A DNA stretch of 64,000 bases. Source: Elephas maximus indicus. Its lineage: Eukaryota; Chordata; Mammalia; Proboscidea; Elephantidae. Below, one piece after another: positions 9,501-21,500 of this stretch (within the stretch, counting starts at the first letter, position 1; each line of letters opens with the position of its first letter). Below the pieces are notes generated by a model. The model did not search any database. It saw nothing but the letters and a program-made list of their open reading frames with translations, and was not told the DNA's origin. The stretch covers positions 49,701,501 to 49,765,500 of the forward strand of contig NC_064820.1 in the NCBI RefSeq assembly GCF_024166365.1, read 5' to 3'. Made by a program: the position numbers and the translations under genes.

Positions 9501-12500
9501 CCCTTTCTATCAGTATCCATCTACCATGACCCTGATCAGGACATTCAGTATTGGTAGCCAGGCACCATCTAGTTCTTCTGGTCTCAAGGTAGAGGAGGCT
9601 GTGGTTCATGAAAACAATTTGTCCTGCAGACCAGTTCCTTCTCTGATTCTTGGGTTTCCTTCTTTCTCTTTTGTTCCAGGTGAATAGTGATGAATAGTTG
9701 TGTCTTAGATGGCCAGCCCCAAGCTTTAAGACTACAGATGATGCTGACCAAACTAGGATATAGAACATAAACTTTATTAACCAAATTATATATAACATGT
9801 TGTTGTTGTTGTTGTTAGGTGGCGTCAAGTCAATTCAGACTCATAGTGACCTATGTACAACAGAATGAAACGCTGCCTAGTCCTGCACCATCCTCACAAT
9901 CATTGTTATGCTTGAGCCCATTGTTGCAGCCACTGTGTAAATCCATCTCGTTGAGGGTCTTCCTCTTTTTTGCTGACCGTCTACTTTACCAAGCATGATG
10001 CCTCTCTCCAGGGACTGGTCCCTCCTGATAACATGTCCAAAGTATGTGAGACGAAGTCTCACCATCCTTGCTTCTAATGAGCATTCTGGCTGTACTTATT
10101 CCAAGAAAGATTTGTTCATTCTATTTATAACATAAAATTTGTCAATAAATCCCTTTTCTTGTGTATGACTTAGTAGCATCAGTTACATTAGTTCAGCCAG
10201 TATTCAGGGCTACCTTTCCTATCACCATAAACAAAAAGTGACTGCTATCTAGAGAATGAGTCCCTATCTTTCTCACACCAGGCCAGTAACCACCAATGAA
10301 CATTGGTCTCTCTATATATACCTATTCTTGTCATTTCATAAAAGTGAGTTCATACAATATTTGTCCTTTTGTGATTGACTTATTTTGTTCAGCATAATGC
10401 CCTCTAGGTTGATCCACATTGCAAGATGTTTCAGGAACTCACTTTTCTTTATGGATGCATAATATTCCATTGTGTGTATGTGACATATTTTGCTTATCCA
10501 TTCATCCATTGATGGGCACTTAGGTCGTTTCCATCTTTTTGCTATTGTGAATAGTGCTGCAATGAACATAGGTGTGTATATGTCTGTTAGAGTCTTTTCT
10601 ATTAAATCCTTAGGGTATATACCTAGGTGCGGAATTGCTGGATCATAAGGTAGTTTTATTTCTGAAAGATAAAAAAATAACAGAACATGTAGGGAGATGA
10701 GGGGCCATAAATTGAGGCAGAAGACATTATTAGGAAGGGTGAAGGAGAAAGTGGATCACGCCAAACTAGGAGAGGAACTCAGAAAGGAAAGAGTGTCCAG
10801 GGCTGCAGAGTGGTCACAGAGGCTGAAGTCTGAGCACAGGCTACTGGATGGGGCCAACGTTGAGCTGTTTCATAAGAGCCCAGATAGATGTTAGATTCCA
10901 GCAGAGAGGAAGCAGAGTGGTATAGTGGGAATAGCATGGACTTTGGAATACAAATTTGGCTTCAAATCCTCATTTGGTAACTTAATAGGCATCTGCCTTT
11001 GTGGATATTAAGTAACCTCTTTGGTTTGCAGTCACATCAACTATAAAATAGAGATAATGATTCTTATCTTAGACTTGATGGGAAAATTAGAAATAACATA
11101 TGTGGAGTACATGGCACATGGTAGCCACTCAATAAATGGTAGCTTATCATTGGTACAACTTTAATTTTTAAAGTTACTTCAAAAGGAAATTTAATATTAC
11201 TACAGTAATTAAAAACCAATATCACTTGCTATAAATAAAAGGTAATGGTAAAAGTAAATGCAATACAAAGAAACTAAAAACATTTTTAAAGGAAAATTAC
11301 CAAGTAACAGAAAATAATTTAAAAAACATGCCAACAATCATCTGAGACTTTCTCTTTGCCTTAATTAGGAGAATTGAAGAACTGCAATGGGAGTAATGTT
11401 TTTATGCTGTGATTCAGTGTTATTTAAGGCTGTTTCCATGCACTAAAATCATCTTTTGCCCCATGAGTGTTTAAAGGTTCCACTTTGGGAAATACTGACC
11501 TCATCTAGTCCTTCCATATTTTACAAGTGAGACAATGGAGACTCAGAAGCACCTGTCCTAGGCCATGGCAGAGACAGGATTGGAACTCAGCTTTCATTTT
11601 ACTCCACCAGGCTACCTTAGGATTTTGGCAGGGGAATTGTGCAGTATGGGGGAGACAATTCTTTCACACTCCACCCTTGACTAGCTACACAACATGGGTG
11701 CTGCTGCCTTCTCCAGCACCAGCTTCAGCTAGATTCTGGTCACCCTCTACCCTTGACCAGCTAGACAACATGAGTACCGCTGCCTTCTCCAGCACCAGAC
11801 TCAGCCAGATTCTGGTCACACTCCACCCTTGACGAGCTAGACAACATGGGTACCACTGCCTTTTCCAGCATGAGACTCAGCCAGATTCTGGTCACACTCC
11901 ACCCTTGACCAGCTAGACAACATGGGTACCACTGCCTTTTCCAACACGAGACTCAACTAGGTTCCTGCCAGCCTTCATGCTGTCCTTCTCCTTTTCAGCA
12001 ATAATCCCAAGGAGTCTTGCCCTCAAAATGTCTCAGAGTTGAGGAAACAGGAAATGATCAGGGAACTATAAAAAATATGTATCTAAGACTCAGAGAAGAA
12101 GCACAGCTCTTCTTGCAGTCTGCTTCCTGATTGTCCTTTCTGGTCCAGACAGTGTCTAAGAGAAATATGCTAACATATCTGTAAATGGCAGGAAGTAGTC
12201 AATATTTTGGAAAGGTACTCGTATAGGAGCCAGACCCTGATGGAATTCCAATTCTTTTTTCCTCTAGCTGTGTGACCCTAAACGAGCTATTTTACTGTTC
12301 TATACCTCAGTTTTCTAGTGTAAAAAATGAGGGTAACGTACCAGCTGTATAGGTTTGCTGGGAGGAACAAATTAAAAAAAATTGAATGCCATGTGCCTGT
12401 ACAGAGCACGTGTTGTTGTGCACCACCGAGTCAGTTCTGACTCATAGCGACCCTATAGGACAGAGTAGAACTGTCCCATAGGGTTTCCTAGGCTGTAATC

Positions 12501-15500
12501 TTTATGGAAGGTCTCCAAGTTCAAACTGCTGACCCTTTGCTTAGCAGCCAAGTGGTTAACCATTGCACCACCAAGGTTCCTTATACGGAGACATCAAAAC
12601 CAAAACCAAACACCTTGCTGTCGAGTCAGTTCTGACTCATAGCAACCCTATAGGACAGAGTATAACTGCCCCATCGGGTTTCCAAGGAGCACCTGGTGGA
12701 TTTGAACTGCTGACCTTTTGGTTAGCAGCCATAGCACTTAACCACTACACCACCAGGGTTTCCACACAGCACATAAAAAAAACATAGTATTTATTAAATG
12801 ATGACTGTTATTTTTCTGCTTTCAAAGAAGTATGAGTCCTTTAGGCCTGAGAAAGCACCATTTGTTTCATGGAGTAGAAGCCTACTCATATTTAAAAAAG
12901 CTCACATTAAAAGAGGTATATTGTGTACAGTGAAATTCTGTGAACACACAGCAAGGAAGTAGAGCCAGGCTCAAGATATTACTCTTCCCAGCTCCTTTTC
13001 TTTCTCTGGAGCTGCATGGTTTCTCATTTCTACTTCCCCTGGTGAGTCTGTTCCATCTTCCTATTTCTTTCTGCAGAGTGGCTTTCTCTGCCTAATTACC
13101 AGAAGGCACATGGCCCGGAATGGTTGTTGCCAGTACAGCATCCACATAGCCTCTTACCTTTATTGCCTATGTCTATCCCACTAGTTTAATTCTATTTCAG
13201 TTTGAATTGTAAAGAGAGAGAATATGAATGCTCACTGGCCAGCCATCTTTGAGTCAAGACATTCCCTTCTGAAGTTAACTGCAGCCCTTAGAATCACGTT
13301 GTCTGCTACCCTCTCAGCAGAGCCTGAGGTCCATGTCTCTGAGAAGGGAGAGGAGGGACGGCAGCAAATTGATGGACATGTCCACTAGAGACCATAACCA
13401 GCTAAGCTGAGAAGTCTTCTCCACAAGCCAGGAGAAAAACAGTGCCTAATTCTGTAGACAAGCTATTATATGAGCAGGGCAGAAGAAAAAGAAATAATGA
13501 TAACAATTGTTATTCAAATAGTAATTTCCTTCTCGAGTTCCAAAGTCCTCTTGTGTGTTATATTACAAAATTAACTTGAGACTAGCCCCTTGAGTTTTGG
13601 GGAACATGGCATTTTCCTGCTGTGCAGATGGGTGTCTTGGGTGGTCTCCTCCTTCTGACCCGCCGCAGAGTAGCCCTATTGTCAAGAGGTACAATGTCAT
13701 CCTCTGGTTATGGGACATTATGTGCAAAAGAGGGCAGGTAAGCCAAAAGCAAGGCAGTGGAAAAATCAGTTCAACAAATGATTTAAGAAGCCAGGAAACA
13801 TAATGGCAGGTAAACGAACACATTAGGCTGATGGAACAGAAAAATGCAACAGAAAAGTAAAACCTGGACTTTACCTCCTTGTAGGTTCACAATGGCCTAG
13901 CCCTAGAACCATGCCTCATCTCTCTTCTGAGGTTCTATTCTTTAGTGAGCTGCCAGGTCAAGGAAAGAGTAGGAATGTGAGAATGAAAGGAAATTAGATG
14001 CGTAAAAGCAGATGGATGTGAGGAGATGAAGAAAGAGAGTGGCAGGTCAGGGAGTGGGGAATGGAACTTGGGGGAGGAGGACAGCAATTGAGAATTAGAG
14101 GCTGTGGTTTGTTAAAAGGAGAGAGGACATTTGGCCATTCTGAGAGAAAGGAGGAACATCCCTCTAAAACCTTTAGCTCTGAAGGAGGAAGGAGTCTTAT
14201 TAGTGAGTGGATTAGAAAGCCTTGCTGGGTACTTCAAGTGCCTCGTCCCATTGCCAGGCCACATCAGATTATGTAGTATAGATAGTGCTTTGTACAAGCA
14301 TGGTCCACATACAAAGCCTACTTGTCATCAGATTTTCTGGAAAACATGCATAGTCTAGGTAAAATAATTAAGGAGGTTCCGAGGAAGGCAGAGGCTTCCA
14401 GTGCCAGAGGCAGCTCCCAGGACAGTAGTAAAGGAAGGCCGCAGCTGCTCTGGATCCCTGGAAAAAAAGGGTCCTATATAAGCCTCTAATGACTGGAGTT
14501 TAATAGCAAATAGCTATACAACAGCTTCCCTTGGGTCCTGCAAGCTGATAGGGCAGGCTGAGAGCCATTGGGTCCCCTTTTAGACTGATTAGAAATTTCT
14601 CAAAAGAGATGACGCATTTGGCATCTGAATATTTTATGTCCCATCTGTTGTCACAAATAAAAGTGAGAGACGGCGGATGCCTATCCTTTTCTCTGTTGCT
14701 GACGTTTCCTTTCCTTGTCTTAGCCTCCTGTCTGTTACTCTGGTTTCATGTTTCCAAGACTCTTTCTTCCTCTCTCCCAATTTATTTATGCATTTGTTCA
14801 CTCATTTTTTTTTTTTTAATAAACATCTGAGCACAGACTTTGTTCTGGACCTTGGAGAAATGAGTTAAGACAGTTCTTGCTTTATAGGAACTCGTAGACG
14901 TGTAATGGAGACAGATAGGAAACAGTGCATAAGTGCTGTCACAGAATATGGCAAAAGGGTTTGACTCAGGGAAGAAAGAGCATGTTGAGCAGGAAAGGCT
15001 TGTGTAGGGTCTTGGAGTATGAGGAGAAATTTTACAGGTCACAGGAGAAAGGAAGTTCCAGGCAGAGGGACAGTCCCCACTACTACTTCTTGCCGTACAA
15101 CAGCCCTGCTTCACTCTCACCACCTTGGCTCTTTGAGACGTTTGAGTTTGCAAGTCCTAGTTTGAGGAAGGAGCCCTGGTGGCGCCAGTGGTTAAGCATT
15201 CGACTGCTAACCAAAAGGTCAGCAGTTCAGATCCACCAGTCTCTCAATGGAAACTCTATGAGGCAGTCTGAGGAATGTGTTGCCCGTTAGGTAAGATGTG
15301 TGTGGCAGACTCCTCATCAGATGTAGAGAAGGAGGAGGCATACCCCTCTCATCTGTCTACTTCCCTTACTCTTCCCTGCCACCACCAAGAGAATCCTCTC
15401 TCTGGGATTGCTATAGTTACCACCTAAGCCAGCGCTCTGCCCTCAGGCTTGCTCCTCTTCTCTTTGTTTCTTATGCTGCAGCCACAGTGCTGGAAAGCAG

Positions 15501-18500
15501 ATTAAGGCACTCCCTCTTAAAACCTTGTAATGTTTAACGACTGCCCTAAAAATAAGGGCCACGTTTCCTAAAACAACCTCCAAGGCTCTCGATTATTTGA
15601 CTCCTGCTTTTTTTTTTTTTTTTTTTGCCTAGCGCCCGGCCTGATTTTGGGCCCCTCCTCCTCATTCCTTGTCCTTCTCAGGTCCTCAAACACTAAGTTA
15701 GCATCACTGGCCTGGAGCACATGCCACTCCCATCAGTCAAGTCTTGGGCCTCCCTCCTCACCTCTGGGCACAACTTCAGTGTCCTCACTCTAGGAGACCA
15801 TCCCATTCTCCTGCCCATACCCCTTCCTAGTGCTTACCACACTTGCAAGAATGTTTTTTCAAAGTTTGTCTCCCTTTCTGGACCATAGAGACAAGATCTG
15901 TCTTATTGAATGCCTGGCACATAGTATGTGCGCCCTAAATGTTTTTGGAAAGAGTGGACTTAGAGACTGAGCCCTTCATACAACTGCAGTTCCTTCCACC
16001 TAGTGACAAGTTAGAATACCAGGGCTTTTAAGACTTTTAGATGTTTATGTATTTATGCTTTGCGGCATGGCTATAATCTAATTTAGCACAAAGTAAAGGA
16101 AAGGGGTCAGGACTAGAGTGAGGCAAGCAAAGTACATAAGACACAGAATTTAAGGAAGCACTCACTCTCTCGCTTCCTCACTCTATTCCTGGCCCTAGGA
16201 GGGAAACCTTAGCTAAGCATCCCATAAAATTAAAATAAGATTAAAAACCAGTTGCTGTACAGTCAGTTTCGACCCATGGAGGCCCCATATGTGTCAGAAC
16301 AGGGTTTTCAGTGGCTGATTTTTCAGAAACAGATCGCCAGGCCTTTCTTCCGTGGTGCCTCTGAGTGGGTTCCAACCTTCAGCCTTTCAGTTAGTAGCTG
16401 AGGGCGTTAACTGTTTGCACCACCCAGGCTTGTGCTAAAGGGAGGTTTGTGACAGCAACCTGAATCTCGCCCCGCACCTGATTCTTGAACGCTCACAATG
16501 TGTAGAATGGTGAAGCGTTGCCACAGGGAGGAGAGGAGCTGCAGAGAGTGATAAATACCTTAATAGAGATCCGAGTCTCTGATGTGGAGAGCGGAGGAGG
16601 AGCAATGGGTTATTCTGCAGGCTTTCTACAAGATGGGCAGCTGGGGGGTGGTTCATTACTTTGGTATTTAAAATAACAGCTAACCCAAGGGGATACATAA
16701 AGCCAGAAGATTCTGCTTCAGGTAAACAGCCTAAAGAGAATCTTAATCCTAAAAACTGAAAAGTAGGAAAGATGGGGCCCAAAAAAGACCTGAAGGATTG
16801 AAGGTGGAAGTCCATTTTCTGGGGTGGACTGCCAGCTCAATTATCCAACCCTAAGTGTTCTGCTTCTTTGATTTATTTTAATTCTATTGTGCTTTAGGTG
16901 GAAGTTTACACTGCAAATTAGTTTCTCATTCAAAAATTTATACCCAAATTGTTTTGTGACATTGGTCGCAATTTCTGCAATGTGTCAGCACTCTCCCCAT
17001 TACTACCCCAGGTTCCCCGTGTCCTGTCATCTGGTTTTCCTGTCCCTTCCTGTCTTCTTGTCTTGCCTTTGGACAGGAGTTGCCCATTTAGTCTGGTACA
17101 CTTGACTGAACTAAGAAGCACCTTCCTCACATGTGTTTTTGTTTGTTTTATACCCATTGCCATCGAGTTGACTCCAACTCATAGTGACCATATAGGACAG
17201 TACAGTGCCCTATAGGGTTTCCAAGGAGCAGCTGGTGGATTCAAACTGCCAGCCTTTTGGTTAGCAGCCAAGCTCTTAATCACTGTGCCACCAGGGCTAG
17301 ACCTGTCTAGTCTTTAGCTGAAAAGTGGGTTTTAGGAGCAGCTTCAGCTTTGAGTTAGCAGGGTTTCCAGGAGCCAAAGTCTTGGGGGTTCCTCTAGGTT
17401 CTATCACACCAGTAAGTCTGGTCTTTTTTTGTGAATCTGAATTTTGTTCTACGTTTTTCTTCTGCTCTGTCTGGGACCCTGTATTGTGATTCCTGTCAGA
17501 GTGGTAGGTGGTGGTAGCCGGGCACCATCTAGTTCTTCTGGGTTCGGGGTGGTGGAGGCTGTGGTTCATGTGGTCCACTAGTCCTTTGGACTGATATTTT
17601 CCTTGTGTTTTTGGTTTTCTTCATCCTCCTTTGCTCCAGGTGGGATGGGACCAATAGATGTGTTTTATATGGCTACCTGCAAGCTTTTAAGACCCCAGAT
17701 GGTACTTAGCAAAGTAGGATGTAGAACATTTTCTTTATGAACTATGTTATGCCAGTTGACCTAGATGTTTCCCTAGACCATGGTGCCCAGCCCTCAGCCC
17801 CAGCTACTCAGTCCCTCAAGACGTTTGGATGTCTCTAGGAAGCTTCTATGCCTTTGATCTAGTTATGCTGATTTCCCCTATATTGTATGTTGTCTTTCCC
17901 TTCACCAAAGTTGACACTTGTCTGCTATCTAGTTAGTGATTTTCCCTCCCCATCCTCATAACAATCAAAGGTTTTTTTTTTCTATGTATAAACCTTTTCT
18001 TGGGTTTTTATAATAGTGGTCTCATACAATATTTGTCTTTTTGTGATTGACTTATTTTGCTCAGCACAATACCCTCCAGATTCATCCATGTTGTGAGATA
18101 TTTCACAGATTCATCAGTCTTCTTTATCATTGCATAGTATTCTATGTATATATACCATAATTGTATGTATATATACCATAATTTGTTTATCCATTCATTT
18201 GTTGATGGGCACTTAGGTTGTTTCCATCTTTTTGCTATTGTGAATAGTGCTGCAGTGAACATGAGTGTGCATATGTGGTTCTGCTTCTTTATGTTTTGCC
18301 TCCTCAGTGCTCAATATTGCTTCCCCCAGAGGAAGGGAAGCGCTGGCCAGATCAGACACTTGTGAATACACTCCAGAAGCCCTAATGGGCCTGCTTTAAT
18401 ATACAGATAAGATGCCTGTTTGACACTATTGTTGGTAGCTGCTGTCTTTGAGTCAGCCTGCAGCCCATGGAGACCCCATGCCCAACGGGATTGGACTAGT

Positions 18501-21500
18501 ATGATCCATAGGGTTTTCACTGGCTGATTTTTTTGGAAGTAGGTCTCCAGGCCATTCTTCCTAGTCTGTCTTAGTCTGGAAGCTCCACTGAAACCTATTC
18601 AGCATGTTAGCAACAGGCAAGCCTTCAATGACAGAAGGGTGGTGGCTGCACATGAGGTACACTGGCTGGGGACCAAACCTGGGTCTCCAACGTGGAAGGT
18701 CAGAATTCTACCACTGAACTACCACCATCCCCACTTTAAACTAGTGGCACCTATTTTCATGCTAATAATCACTGTGCCAAAGTTCTTCAAAGCAGTTGTT
18801 TTACAAGTAGGCTGAACATGTACCCTGCAATCCTGTTCTCACTGTCTTCTTGCTTGGTAAATTCTTCTTTATCCAGTAGAAAGTCTGATCCCGTTGGAAC
18901 CAAAAAATGAATTTTACTTCAGAGTAAAAAAGTTTTACTTTGGAGTAGAGATTGATTCATTTTCAAATATTAGCCATTTTTATTACACAATTAGTCTATT
19001 TCATTACAGAAAAAATAGAAAATACAGATAAGTGAAAAAAAAAAATGAAAGGAAACCCATTTATGATTCCCCAATTAAAGAGTAATAATGATTCTGAACA
19101 TTTTAGTGAATAACCTGCCAGACTTTTTTCTATGCAAATGTGTACTTGTATTTTCCTCCCTTGTTATACATTGAACATCTTTTTATAACAATAAATAAAG
19201 ATCAGCCTCGTCATTTTTGGTAGCTGCATGATGTACCATTAGAGAGATGTACCACACTTTACTTTAACGATCCATCTTGCTGGACCTGCCAGCTCTTTCT
19301 AGTATCACAGTAGTCTGCTTTGCTTTAGTTTGAAATTTTTTTTTTTAATTGTTGTAAAGATATGTATAACACATTGGCCAAAACAAGATTTTTCATGTGT
19401 GCAATTTAGTGACGCTAATTACAGTCATCGTGTTGTGCGTCCGTCACCAGATCCACATTTTCCATCACGTAAACAGAAACTCAATGCTCCCTAAACAATG
19501 CTCCCCTCTTTTCCCCTCCCGCTCATCCTGATAACCACTAATAAACTTTGGTCTCTCTATATTTGCCTATTCTAGATATTCCATATAAGTGAGAGAGTAT
19601 AATATTTGTCCTCACAGTAACTTTCTTATACATACATCCTTGTACGTGTGTCAGACTATTTTCCTAAGATTAATTGCCAAAAGTGAAATGGCTGGGTCAA
19701 AGGGTTATGACCATTTTTAAGGCTTTTGATACATAATTCCAAACTACAGCCCAGAAGCGTTGGACCACTTTAATGCTCCACCAGTGGCACATTGCAGTGC
19801 TCATTTCCTCCTGTCCTCACTAATGTTCCTAAAGCCACATGTGTTCTGATGTGTCATGTACTGTTGTATTATGTGCCAGATACTGACAAAATCGAATAAA
19901 ATGTTCCCATGCGGGAAAGGATGTACAAGGAGTAGACAAACCAGGGAGTCAACATTTATAGGTCAGTGTGCTGGGATTAAATCCATTGCTGTCGATTCTG
20001 ACTCACAGTGACCCTATAAGACAGAGTAGAGCTGTCCCGTAGGGCTCCCAAGGAGTACCTGGTGGATTCGAACTGCCAGCCTTTTAGTTAGCAGCCAAAC
20101 TCTTAGCCACTATGCCACCAGATTGGAAACCCTGGTGATGTAGTGGTTAAGTGCTACAGCTGATAACCAAAAGGCCGGCAGTTGGAATCCACCAGGCGCT
20201 CCTTGGAAACTCTATGGGGCAGTTCTACTCTGTCCTATAGGGTTGCTATGAGTCGGAATCGACTTGACAGCAGTGGGTTTTGGTTTTTGGTGCTGGGATT
20301 ACAGTACATTGGTGCTCTAAACCCATTGCCATCGAGTCGATTCCGACCCATAGCAACCCTATAGGACAGAGTAGAACTGCCCCTTAGGATTTCCAAGGAG
20401 CAGCTGGTGGATTTGAACTGCCGACCTATTGGTTAACAGCCAAGCTCTTAACCACTGTGCAACCAGGGCTCCCTACATTGGAGCTCTGGATACATATAAT
20501 TTGGACATCATGATCAAACAAGGACAAGTGTTAGAAGACTTCCTGGAAGGAGTTAACTCTGAGGCTAGCCTTGAAGGATCATCAGAAGTTAGCTGAGTGA
20601 AGAACAGAGAAGGAGTGATGGGGAGAAGGATCCAGGTAGAGGAAAGGTTCCCGGGCATAAATGTTCAGGGCCTTTTTAGGGAAGAGCAAAAAGTTCTGTA
20701 ATGGTTGGACTGAAGTGTACATGTGGGCGTGGGGACAGTGAATAGAAATGATGGAAGCTGATGCTGAAGAGATGGGCAAGGTCTGATCAAAAGGGTTCTC
20801 TGGGTAAGCAAAGGAGTTTCAACTTTATCCTGAAAGCCAGATAAGCATCATCAAACACTAAACCTTCCTTGGGAGGCAGGAATTGGCATCAAAACCTGTG
20901 TGTGGAAGACTCACGCTGGTCAAAGGGAAGAGCACCGACCGTGAACTGAAAAATTACTGTCACTATTGCTTATGAGCTCTGTGAGCTGGGGAAAGCCACT
21001 TAAACTCTGCGCCTGTAAAATAGAGGGGCTGATCTAGATCCCTATCTGTCCCAAATACCTATGCTCTTATAATCTCTGGTACACCCTTTGATTTTTTTTT
21101 TTTTTTTTTCCAGAAAAGGTGGCTATTAAGATCCTGGACAAGACCAAGTTAGACCAGAAAACCCAAAGGCTACTATCCCGAGAAATCTCCAGCATGGAAA
21201 AACTGCATCATCCCAACATCATCCGGCTTTACGAAGTCGTAGAGACCTTATCCAAGCTCCACTTGGTGATGGAGTATGCGGGGGGTGGGGAGCTCTTTGG
21301 GAAAATTAGCACTGAAGGGAAGCTGTCAGAACCAGAAAGCAAGCTCATCTTCTCCCAGATTGTGTCTGCCGTGAAGCACATGGTGAGCAGGGGCCCCAGG
21401 AATGAAAGTCCTACCTCCACTCCAACCCCATTGGGATTGTGGGGCTTTAGGTTACCATCATTTAAGCATCCCAGATGGCTTTAGTCCTGCAAGGGCAGAC

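Noticed and set aside
11527..11832. 101-codon frame through the tandem repeat
   Set aside because: The 76 bp unit is not a multiple of three, so the frame changes in each unit; this is a minisatellite, not a repeat protein.
11665..11965. CRISPR-like repeat array
   Set aside because: The units are contiguous 76 bp tandem copies without unique spacers, in a mammalian intron.
16435..16815. 126-codon minus-strand frame in NIM1K intron
   Set aside because: No motif, no splice context, and no similarity to a known family that I can recognise.
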